From positions 45,773,763 through 45,837,762 of the forward strand of contig OW679202.1 of NCBI GenBank assembly GCA_940337035.1: a DNA stretch of 64,000 nucleotides, read 5' to 3'. The position numbers were made by a program, and so were the translations under genes. Source of the DNA: Agriotes lineatus. Its lineage: Eukaryota > Arthropoda > Insecta > Coleoptera > Elateridae. Position 1 is the stretch's first letter. The number at the start of each line of letters is the position of its first letter. Under the pieces are notes generated by a model. It was not told where the DNA came from, did not search any database, and saw only the letters and a program-made list of their open reading frames with translations. Shown here piece after piece: positions 11,752 through 20,849 of the stretch.

Positions 11752-13089
11752 TGAAACGCCCCATTTCATTTTGCGTTACGATAGTAAATAGTTTCTCGAA
11801 GCAGTTTGTTTTCGAATATGGTTTTCCCGCGAGCCCCGCTCTTGGCGTTGCGTGAATTAAATTTTGCCCAAGGAATGCTCGATCTTAGAGATTGACACCT
11901 GCGAAGAATTTCTGGCTGAGGACTTTCTTCCGATGGCGAGCCGTGGTCAAAGAAGGCTAGGCTCGAAACAATTTATTTAGAAACCACCTGCGTAGATTTG
12001 GTTTAATTTTAACTAGCAGGCTTTGAAAGTCTCAAGTTACTGTAACAACTAAAGTATGCACAGCGGCGTCTTTTCAAGCACGTTCAGGCTGATTTCCAGC
12101 TGTGCTGAGATTTTCCTTTGCGGGTTTTTCTTGTGAGTTCCAATTTCGTGGTAATGAGGCCCTTACTACAAGCCACCGGCATCAAACTCATGTGATTGCG
12201 GTTCCTTTGCGACCTGTTTCGGTATTTAATCGTAGCAAACGGTTTCTGCAGTGTGTCGCCCCGATGCGAGCAGTTTTGGCGACGGATTGACTTTCCTCCG
12301 GCTACAGCATCCGCCCGTATACGCTTCAGGGCCTAATCCAACATTTCCGTGTGGGGGCTGGCAAAACCCTACTTAGAATCGCAAGATAGTGCTAACTACG
12401 TTTCCTGAGTACAAGCATTGATATTCAGCTTGCTTGATTTATTTATCGGTAAAAGTCTATTGCCTACTCGATAAATAATAGCTTGTTTGCAACGCTTGAT
12501 GCGTTAGTATTTCATCAGTTAGGGTGGTTGAAATTTTGTATGTACCTAATATTTATTTCCACAAGCGTCCTTAAGGCGCCTGGCACTAGACATGTCAGTT
12601 GTTTCACTATTTACATGCGATCGAAAAAAGTTGCGAGTCAAATACTCGTCGGGTGTTTGAATTGCCTCCAAATGTAATTATGTTACAAGACTCATATTTT
12701 GGACTCAATATTGGTTGGATTCCATTTATTATGTGTCGACTTACGCTTTTATGCAATAAGCTTTGCCTTAGAATTCTAGCTGAACTAATTTAGCTTTGTC
12801 CGCAAGGGATAACTTAAATGCTGTTATACTGTTTTATATTGTTACAACCCCCTTCATCCTGTGCATTTCGTTATATAGATGTGAAGCGTGTAGTTCTAGG
12901 GGTAGGTGGTGATAAGATCTATAGATTTAGTTATGTTGTGCTTAACGACAGGCGCCCAAAATTGTGTTGCTTAATAACTAAAGCATATTTTAAAATATAA
13001 GGATTACTGCCTAGTCCTTACTTACACCATTTTTATACCGAAAGTCAGAGCTAGCTGTGCCAACCCCTCGTTTAAGGGTGGTACATTTT
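11752..13089 (+). mobile_element. LTR-like insertion splitting a LINE
   Basis: About 1.34 kb separates two parts of one LINE RT. It starts TGAAACGCCCCATTTCATTT, similar to the stretch at 5116. CTACT at 11747-11751 and 13090-13094 could be a 5-bp duplication, the size expected for LTR retrotransposons. The right end lacks the usual CA, so the boundary is tentative. The interior is more GC-rich than its surroundings, especially 11780-12400, and has only 60-64-codon frames with no gag or pol motif. A solo LTR is the simplest reading. The alternative is an unrelated insertion with a chance 5-base match. Confidence 0.4.
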
Positions 13090-14175
13090 CTACTAACACT
13101 AAATGGATTCCCCACAACCACGACTACAAACCGGGTTTAAATCAGGTTTTGACAAGCGAACGCTTACATAGAAATGTAGGGAATGCAACCTGGAATTATA
13201 TAGCCTTCATAAAAAGGCATTTGATACCGTAGAGACTTGGACAGTATAAGTTACCCACCTAAACTAGAAATAGTCAGGGCACTTTGCGCGAAGAATATAC
13301 AACAGATAGACCAAGCGAATATTGGGATGTAGGCCAAGACTGGCATATTAGATACCCTTAGTATCGATAGACTAACACGAGATGAACAGGCGACATCAAA
13401 AAGTTAGCGGGAGTGAACTAGATGAGAGAAGCCAATGAAAGGCAAACATTGAGCGATTTGGAAAATACCTTTATCCAGCGGTGGAACGAAATGGAAAAAT
13501 CATGATCTATTTACTTCTAACCATATAAAGGAAATGGAGAAATAATACTTATTATTTACTTTATTTGAGTACGTTATGGAAAATATGCAACTAAAAGTGA
13601 AGAGCTTGAAAATATTAATAACTATGTTTACACATATGGGTAACATTAAAACGCTGGGGCGTAGAAACCAAACCATAGAAATCAACAGACGAAGAAGACT
13701 GGCAGAGCCCTCATTCGGCAAACTAAACCCTAAGAAAAAAAATCCTATTCGCCTTCGAAGCAGGCTCTTCGAACCATGTGTTCACTCTATATTGACATCT
13801 GGTTCTTAAACGTGGACATTAACAAAATAATCAATTGGAAAACTCCAGATAACTCAAAAAACCATAAAAAGACGAATACTAGGTGTGTCCTTGAGAGACT
13901 ACAAAAGAAATACGTGGGTACGAGCGATAACCAAACTTAGAGACGTCGCAGAAGTTGTTGCAAAATTGAAATGGAACTATGCAGGTTACTTGGCCAGATA
14001 TGCAGATGGCAGGTGGCTCAACAGTATTTTAAAATGGCAACCCTACCTAATAAAGTGATCTAAAGGAAGTCCCCCAATGCGTTGGACGGACGCTATTTAA
14101 CGAACAGCAGTACTTCGCTGGATGCGAGAAGCTCAAAATAGAAAGAATTGGGGGAAAGGCCGTCTATCTCCATAA
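13090..14175 (+). pseudogene. LINE remnant, RT palm to C-terminus (right part)
   Basis: The frame resumes with PQPRLQTGFKSGF (about 13105-13150), matching the QPREQAGF block, then KKAFDT. The catalytic region is eroded. The C-terminal half is clear: RNQTIEINRRRRLAEPSFGK (about 13660-13725), TWTLTK, RRILGVSLRDYKRNTWVRAI (about 13865-13925), LRDVAEVVAKLKWNYAGYLA (about 13935-14000), GSPPMRWTDAI and WMREAQNRKNWGKG. Several frameshifts and stops are present. It pairs with 11100-11746 as one copy interrupted by the LTR-like insertion. Confidence 0.8.
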
Positions 14176-14870
14176 ATGAACAGATATTGGCTAATTGAAA
14201 TGAGAAATACTGAAAAATTATCTATGATGATGCCTCGTTGGGGTTTTTGCAAATTCTTTTTTGTGTTATTATTGGATTACAGTTGTTTTTATTCTTTAAT
14301 TGTTTTTCTAAAATGCCTCTCAGAAAGCCTTTACGCTCTTATTACAACAATTTATTTTAGTCAGATATGTACTTCGACAGCAATGTTCAATTTCAAGATT
14401 CTATTCGGATCAAGGGTGTTCCAAAATTTGAGAAAGTAAGCAGTTGTGATAAGAACTAAAATATTCTCTGTCGACAAACGGTTTCAATGATTAACAAATA
14501 TAACGTAATGTAACAGCAATAATATTAATAGCAATAAATATCCGTAATGCAAACGGTTTCACAGAGTTTGATGGAGTCTTCCCTCGGTACAAAGAACAAA
14601 ATTTTCTTTGGGAAGCTATGAGACTTCTCTTCTTCTGCCATCTTCTGGCGACTGCTTCCTTAGTTTTTGGGTGCCGCTTTTCTTCGTCTGTCAAATTAGC
14701 TCTTCCATTTTTCCTTTCTTCTTTAGGTTCGAATGGATATTACTTTCACAGTTTTAGACCCTTCAGTTTGGTTTACAGTATTTCCTAATTATATCTTTGG
14801 TATTGATTACTGTTATATTGGGCTAGAAACTTTGACTGGATGAAAATACACGAATTACTCTCGGAGAAAT
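14176..14870. other. unassigned stretch
   Basis: An 87-codon plus frame (14176-14439) and a 67-codon minus frame (14491-14694) are present, but neither shows a familiar motif. The stretch lies between the ends of two LINE remnants and may include their untranslated flanks. Confidence 0.35.
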
Positions 14871-14879
14871 AAAAACGCC

Positions 14880-15227
14880 TTGTACCAGATAAAAAAAGGT
14901 CGATCCTCAGAGAAAGGCGAGACAATATGCGGGATGTTTAAAATTGGAGAGGTAACTGCACTATTCAATAGCAATTCTCCTCCAATTCTCCAGTGCCTCT
15001 TAAAGTGCAAAACTCCTATAAACCTTGGAAACTACCAAATCATAATACACAATAAAGCAAACAAGCTAAGTGTAGAACTACCGACCATTAAGTTTATTGC
15101 CACATTCGTACAAACTCTTGATTAATAGCATAACTAACACACTAGCAGAGAAATTTGACTATAAACTATCGATTACAGAAATGGATTCTACCATGCTAAA
15201 ACCGATTCAAGATACAAGAAGCTCCTT
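14880..15227 (+). pseudogene. LINE RT remnant, left part
   Basis: PINLGNYQIII, LPTIKFIATFVQTLD and NTLAEKFDYKLS resemble the RT fingers block NYRPISL...IYKL followed by the TNxLxEKxD region of insect LINEs. The sequence stops being LINE-like exactly where the MULE-like element and its 9-bp duplication begin (15228-15236), and resumes after 15874. It is a left fragment of the copy that continues to about 16650. Heavily mutated. Confidence 0.6.
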
Positions 15228-15236
15228 GAAAACATA

Positions 15237-15865
15237 GGGGTACGGACGTTTCGCTCCCGGCGTTTCGCCCCCGACCGTTTCACCCCCGCCGATTCGCCCC
15301 CAGCCGTTTCGCCCCCTAACCGTTTCACCCCCGAAGTTTTACCTCTAGCTTTAGCTGTTTCCAGTTGCACCACGAGGAGGTTCTGCAACCGTTTTTTATT
15401 ATTATTTTTTTGGTGTTTGTGTTTTAATTTTAGTTTTTTTTAATTTTTATTGGTTTTTGTTTGTTGGTGTTTGTGTTTTAATTTTAGAGTTTTTAGTAAA
15501 TACATATAAAGAAAGAGAAATCTTTTAACATCTATATTTCGACGTGCAATTTAAAATTCAAAGTTGTACGCAATCCCACGCAAGTAATCAATAACTTGAC
15601 GATTTTCAAGATCTTCAATGATTTTTTTCATATGAGCTGATATTGCGACATACTTTTTATTTCTTGGATTAAAAAATAAAAAAACCGGTTGCAGAAATCC
15701 TACTAGCTACCTCCTCGTGGTGCAACTGGAAACAGCTGAAGCTGGCTAAAGCTACAGGTAAAACTTCGGGGGCGAAACGATCCTGGGGCGAAACGGCTAG
15801 GGGGCTAAACGGCTGGGGGCGAAACGGTCGGGGGCGAAACGGCGGAGGCGAAACGTCCGTAAACC
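15237..15865. mobile_element. foldback MULE-like element with tandem-repeat arms
   Basis: The 629-bp element is flanked by a perfect 9-bp direct repeat GAAAACATA (15228-15236, 15866-15874), the hallmark length for Mutator-like elements. It has very long inverted arms (about 15237-15400 and 15671-15865). Each begins with a TACGGACGTTTCGC-type terminus, carries six tandem copies of a 14-16-base unit (consensus CGTTTCGCCCCCGAC; left about 15247-15337, right about 15765-15855), then shares a single-copy block including CCAGTTGCACCACGAGGAGG. The centre is AT-rich, with a direct repeat of a TTGGTGTTTGTGTTTTAATT block at about 15410 and 15463. It also holds a short coding tail on the minus strand (15551-15670). 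It interrupts a LINE RT. Confidence 0.85.
15551..15670 (-). pseudogene. C-terminal tail of a MULE-type transposase
   Basis: Inside the foldback element the minus strand encodes 39 codons ending in a stop: NPRNKKYVAISAHMKKIIED followed by LENRQVIDYLRGIAYNFEF. From memory, insect MULE transposases (often linked to FLYWCH domains) end in a very similar ENRxVxDYLRGIAHN motif. The tail is intact and lies just inside the right arm, as expected if most of the transposase was deleted to make a non-autonomous derivative. No start codon or catalytic domain is present. Confidence 0.65.
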
Positions 15866-15874
15866 GAAAACATA

Positions 15875-16650
15875 TACATACAAGAATGCCACTTCTCAAG
15901 TCCGGCTGCATGAGGATTTTACAATAGGAAAAATTCCAATAATGAGGGGGATACAAGGAGAAGGAAAAACAAAGGCATTAACCTCTACTACCGGTCGGTG
16001 CCTCAGTCATCTTTGCTTCGCAAATGACACTGTACTTATAAGCGGCGTATTGCCGGAATTCGAGGCAATGCTACTGCATCTTAAGATAAAGTGAGAGAAA
16101 CAGGGGTTAAACCTACGGAAAACAAAAATCTTGAAGTTAGAGCCTACTGTTTTTAACATTGGGTATGTCGACGAGTACGTCTACTTAGGGTAAAAATCAA
16201 AGCTCAGAACAGGAATCAGGGGACACAGACAACGCATGGCTTGAGCAGCTAATCTCATCAAAAGACTCATAAAGAGAGTTATCACCACCTGCTTTCTTCC
16301 AGTCATTATGAAATGAAAACGATGACTGTCACTGTCAAATTGGGTAATAAGCTGAGAACATCTCCTAGGGGTAAGCCTGAGATATCACATGTGAAGCGAA
16401 GAATTACGTCAAATACGTCGACGAATAGCTATTAGAAAACCAAAGTATATGGACTAAGCAAATAATATAGAGGAAACCTAGACCGCATGGAAGGGCGACC
16501 ACAAGCCCAATGCGTAGGTGAAGTGAAAACAAAAGCATTCACACATATCACTCCCAAAATAAAGAGGATTGGCAAAAACGGGAAGAGACCTTCGCCTAAG
16601 AGTGGGCTACAAAGGGCTGCTAAAGGGGACTGTTCAGTTTCGCTTATAGC
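15875..16650 (+). pseudogene. LINE RT remnant, right part
   Basis: After the MULE-like insertion the frame gives IQECHFSSPAA, GIQGEG, then the catalytic block CLSHLCFANDTVLISG (about 15995-16045; FADD in relatives, here FAND) and GLNLRKTKIL. YVDEYVYLG marks the end of the palm (about 16165-16190), followed by eroded thumb and C-terminal text (RQRMA, ANLIKRL, LLGVSLR near 16360-16385, VKRRITSNTSTNSY-like debris). At least six stops and frameshifts. With 14880-15227 it forms one decayed copy. Confidence 0.7.
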
Positions 16651-16659
16651 ATATATCAA

Positions 16660-17000
16660 TCATTTTATTGATTATAATTTTATATATTTTGGTTCTTTGG
16701 TCACATTTCCTCTTCTTAATTGTTTTTCTATTTACATATTCTTCTAACTGCCTTCCATCAATTGTCCCTTCAGGTTCCTTCACTGGGATATCTTTGTCGT
16801 TACAAATGTGCTCGATGCATGATGTCCTTGCCGTCAGCTGGATAGGTTCTGTCTTGTTTTCTCTTTTTATTTGTCAAGTTTCGGTGACATATGTGATTAT
16901 TGTTGGTACTATCACAGTGTGTATATAGAAGATGTTTTTTCTATATTTAGTTATAAAAGTACCATTGTTTGTTTACCATGGGCGTTCTTGGGGATTATTT
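16660..17000 (-). pseudogene. possible RT C-terminal fragment
   Basis: On the minus strand a frame with few stops reads TVIVPTIITYVTET and IKRENKTEPIQLTA, then EGTIDGRQLEEYVNRKTIKK. The first part resembles the PxLTYGxETW block of LINE C-termini, and lysine and arginine are frequent throughout. The match is short and partly in alternative frames, so this is a weak call. On the plus strand the same DNA gives hydrophobic frames of 68-86 codons that are probably shadows. Confidence 0.3.
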
Positions 17001-17407
17001 CAGTTTCGAGCTTTACATTCCTTATAATTTACACTTCCACATACTTACAGTTTAAACATTACCTATTTATATTCTAATTAGAGTTGTAGTGTTGTCAGCG
17101 CTTAGTTATAGTCAGCATTTTTTGGAAATTTTCGATGAGCTTGCATGTTCACCTGCAAACTGATTTAATCTTCCACTAAACATTTTTTCTTTGAGCTTTC
17201 GTTTATATGTTTTAAATGCTAGCTAGATGTATCTATTCGTATATGTTGAACAGTCTTAGTCTTTTTCCACTTCCATCCGTATTTTATTCATCCTTCTATT
17301 TCTCAATATATCCCACCTGTTTGTTATTATATCGACCTAGTTTTTGTTTCCTTTTTTGTACACATTCGCGCTGAAATACACTCAGGTCGTAATGTTGAAA
17401 TTCATGT

Positions 17408-17829
17408 ACCGTATTATCGAAAACTTTTATCCTCCAGAGGGCTGTGGAATTAAAAAAAATATTATGTTGGCAATGATGAGTAACGGTACTTAAAAATATA
17501 ACCTATACTAACTTATACAATTTTGACAGAATTACTTAACTTTGGCAGAATTACTTAACTTTGACAGAATGTTTAAGACTGAACACAAAGTGGTGCTGTG
17601 TATGGAAAATGGAGGAAATCACTTTGAACAGCTGTAATTGTTTTTGTCATTAACATTTTTATGTATTCAACAGCCATGTTTGTATTTGTTGAAATGACAT
17701 TAGTAATATAACCTTATACTGACAGATATAAAATGCCAATTTGACTTGCTACCACGACCGCCAACATACATTTTTAGCAAAACAATTCCACAGCCTTCTA
17801 TAGGATACAAGTTTTCGATCATACGGTGT
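17408..17829. mobile_element. MITE with ~60-bp terminal inverted repeats
   Basis: The left arm starts ACCGTATTATCGAAAACTTT and runs through CTGTGGAATT and ATTATGTTGGC. The reverse complement of the right arm starts ACCGTATGATCGAAAACTTG and continues with the same CTGTGGAATT and ATGTTGGC landmarks. The element is about 420 bp. Its centre has a 20-base tandem repeat (TTTGRCAGAATTACTTAAC type, about 17520-17570) and no coding frame. I could not settle the duplication at the ends. Superfamily unknown. Confidence 0.7.
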
Positions 17830-19740
17830 CATATACTGGTAAGGGGGGCATTTTAAAATATCGTATTTAACTGGAGCGAAAACCCAGATCGACTTTACAT
17901 TGCCTTTCCTCAAAACTATTATGAAGCGTACCTATATATCGTGTAGATTAACTGGATTTAGGATCTGCCTTGGTGCTATCTCGGTTTTACTGGTTTCTTT
18001 TTCTGAAAGAATAAATTCTCTTCTTTTTCCTTTGAAGCTTGTTAGAACGCCCACTTTCGGTTTAAGAATTCATGCTGCAATTGAGTCTTCTGCAGTAGCC
18101 AACTCTAATGGGGACTGGCACTAGTCACGATATGCATTTACTCCACCACTTATTAGATTTATTTACGGTAATGCGTCGGGGAGGTTGCGTCGGAAATTAC
18201 GCGATATACAGAAAATGGGAGCTATTAAAGTATTTTCTGTGGGGTTTAATTACCATCACGCAGATTATCCAATGAGGTTATTAGCGAAATATGTATAGCA
18301 TGTACATTTGGATTTGTATTGATCTTAGAACATTCTGAAACCCTTAATATTAAATTTGCTCAGAGATCATCTTAAAGCCTTCATTTCCCCTTTACGTTAC
18401 ATAGAAAATAGCTTTGCTATTTTATCTTAATATTCGTATGAATAATGTTACTCTAAAATTTCTATTATCTCAGCAGTAACTCAAACGATTAATTACTTAT
18501 ACACACAAAGAGGGACTTCAAACTCTGAAATTTTTATAATATAAATAAAACTGTGAAATTCTGTCCGAGTTGGAAGTAAGAAGAACACCCTCTAAATCCA
18601 GCGTCGGGTTTCTAACTTTTCAATTCATAGTAACAGTCTTAAAGAAGAATCTAAAGTGTGAACTAACGCCATTAAAAGGAAAACACTTAAGACTTCAAAG
18701 TAAAATGTTACTTGTTCGCCTCGTTTCCACGACACAATTAAAACGGGTCTCCAGAGAAACTTTTGATGAATAACAAGTTTTAAATTTCTGCAGTTTCAAT
18801 AGTTGCGAAATATTAAAACCTGAATTTATTTCTAAAAAAATCAGATATGGTTAGTAAATTGATGAGGTGTCCTTGAGTAGATGAAATCACTATTGTAAAT
18901 CTTAAAATTAAAAATAACATATTATAACAAAACAAAATTAAAGAACACTGAATGTTTTTAATTTTCTGATATGTGAGGTTTATATCAAAATAGCTGCTGC
19001 ATTGAAGGTAGAAGGTAAAAGTCAGTTAATTAATTATACGAACAACATCAAGCGTAGACAATTATGGACCTTGTATCTGGGTTTGTAATAAAAAATAAAG
19101 AGATGCCCATTTAGAATTTTGTAATAAAATTGCAATCCCCAAATGTGAAGCGAATATGTCAGCAGTTACCACATTTTATCATTCAACGATATAAATTGCA
19201 GCTTTAGCTGCAAATTTCGCAGTTGAACAATAACGCTACAAGTTAAATGTCCTTTTAGCGTCGCAGACGTGTTGGAAGGGGTCAAATTTTAGAGTCTATT
19301 GTGGGGCCAATGGCATCCAGAGCTTCATCAATCATCAAACATTGTATGCGGCCTTAGGCAATTACAGCGAGACAGGGCTGGGAATATATTCGTCTTGCAC
19401 ACCAGGAAAAAAGGGCTATTTACATCGACTTAGCAGTTAAAGAGATTAACAAGGGTAAGTTTGTAACCAAATACCATTAATTACTTCCATTTCACCACGT
19501 TTTTCAAACATTTTACTATTTGTGTTTAGACCAGAACTGGTTTTTACATTTCAAAGAAAGGGTTATTCATTTCACACAAAGAAAACGCTGCTATGTCATA
19601 AATTCGCAATGTATGAAAATGGTCGTTTTGTTTTTTCCTAAATATTGCTACGTAGATACTAAAAAAAATTGCCATGGATATGAGACTGATAATGAATGAA
19701 AAGAAAACCAAATATTGACTTAGCCCACACAGAAATCTGC
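17830..19740. other. unassigned AT-rich stretch
   Basis: Open frames of 67-74 codons (17900-18124 plus, 18570-18773 plus, 19544-19759 minus) show no known motif. Nothing like a tRNA, repeat array or terminal inverted repeat was seen. Confidence 0.4.
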
Positions 19741-19840
19741 AATTGAGAAACAATATCATTATAGATAAATATAGACTGGGAGTAGTGAAGACATTTATTT
19801 ATCTCGGATCACTTATTACTAGCAACAGCGTCAGCGAATA
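19741..19840 (+). pseudogene. RTE-type LINE, YLG block (left of SINE)
   Basis: The frame reads VVKTFIYLGSLITSNSVSE, the well known block that follows the RT palm in RTE-type and related LINEs (xxFxYLGSLIT). It stops at the 11-bp duplication that bounds the SINE at 19841-20268 and continues beyond it. The upstream palm domain is not recognisable, so the copy is truncated or decayed on its 5' side. Confidence 0.7.
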
Positions 19841-20268
19841 AGTTATCGCACTTTGTCGGTTAGTGGTTAAGACGCCTGATTAGCATTCGGATTTTCTGTA
19901 GCTTTCCTGAGTCAACAGAATACCTTCTCTGAGGCGAATGTTGGACCAGCGCTTCTCCACCTTTCCTGGTCTTTCTTACATTATCCATCCCTTATATATC
20001 TCGCACCCACCCTGTTATTTTTATTCTTGGCTTAAGAGGGACGCAAGGCCACACCTTCAGTTGGGGATTTGAAATAGCCTAAACTGTTAAGGATTTCACT
20101 AATTTTGAATTTTGGCCACGAGTTTGATGAAGGCAGCTGGCGGATAGCGCACCCTATGTAAATTTCACCACCAGAGGTAATTGCAATCGATCAGTTCAAA
20201 TACAGCTTGCCACGGATGCACTTCTTACAAACACGTTTTTCTTTTATATTTTACTTGTATTTCGACAA
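19841..20268 (+). mobile_element. tRNA-derived SINE with perfect 11-bp TSD
   Basis: This 428-bp insertion is bounded by identical GTCAGCGAATA copies (19830-19840 and 20269-20279). Its 5' part reads TCGGTTAGTGGTTAAGACGC followed by CTGATTAGCA, a tRNA-like head with a clear A box (about 19857-19876). A B-box-like CTGAGTCAA follows at about 19908. The body is unrelated to tRNA and ends in a T-rich segment without coding capacity. It interrupts an RTE-type LINE, so it is the younger of the two. The head resembles that of the SINE at 27668. Confidence 0.85.
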
Positions 20269-20279
20269 GTCAGCGAATA

Positions 20280-20805
20280 CTTTAACTTTTTTACAAACAT
20301 AAACCTATACCTTCTTTGCAAATAAAGCTGGGAAAACTATCCTCTAGCCTACCTAGAAAGGTGAAATGCATACTGTATAAGACCTAAATCAGACAGGTCT
20401 TCACAGGCGGTTCAGAAACATATGCTCTCCAGCAAAACAATCAAGTATTACTAAATTGTTGTGAACGTAAGGTTCTGAGAAAAATATGTGGACCCTTGTT
20501 AGAAAACGGCATATGGCGCATGCGCTATAATTTTGAACATTATCAAATCTTTTAAGAAGACAGTATTACAAAATTTATTAAAAGAGTTATACTGTGATGG
20601 ATTGGACGTGTCCAAAGACTAAACGATGATACCACACTCGGAATAGAAAAACGAGCAGTATGCTTCCTCAGAACATGGTACTTGGATAATGTTGAAAAAG
20701 ACTTGAAAATGTTGGGTGTGAAGAGAATGAGAAGACATACCAATACCAGAACCGAATGGCAAAATGGGCTGGAGCAGGCCATAGCCCATTCCAGGCTGTA
20801 GTGCC
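20280..20805 (+). pseudogene. RTE-type LINE C-terminal region (right of SINE)
   Basis: The homology resumes as KLGKLSSSLPRKVKCILYKT-like text (about 20325-20385), GGSETYALQQN, then CERKVLRKICGPLLENGIWR (about 20463-20520) with MRYNFEHYQIF, SITKFIKRVI, WIGRVQRLNDDT (about 20600-20635), VEKDLKMLGVKRMRRHTNTR and TEWQNGLEQAIAHS. This is the conserved ERKVLRxIxGP...GxWRxRxNxEL...RWLGHVxRM...W...A arrangement of RTE C-termini. Frameshifts and a few stops make it a pseudogene. Confidence 0.8.
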
Positions 20806-20849
20806 AAGACGTTGGTGATGACTTTGTAACCGTGCACACTCTGTTTGGC

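Noticed and set aside
13115..13129. ACTAC at 11746-11750 and about 13125 as the LTR-like insertion duplication
   Set aside because: RT text (PQPRLQTGF) already begins before the right-hand copy, so the boundary must lie upstream. CTACT at 13090-13094 fits better.
15669..15956. 95-codon minus-strand frame over the MULE arm
   Set aside because: The proline/arginine-rich text (FRPRPFRPQPFSP) is just the translated tandem units of the arm.
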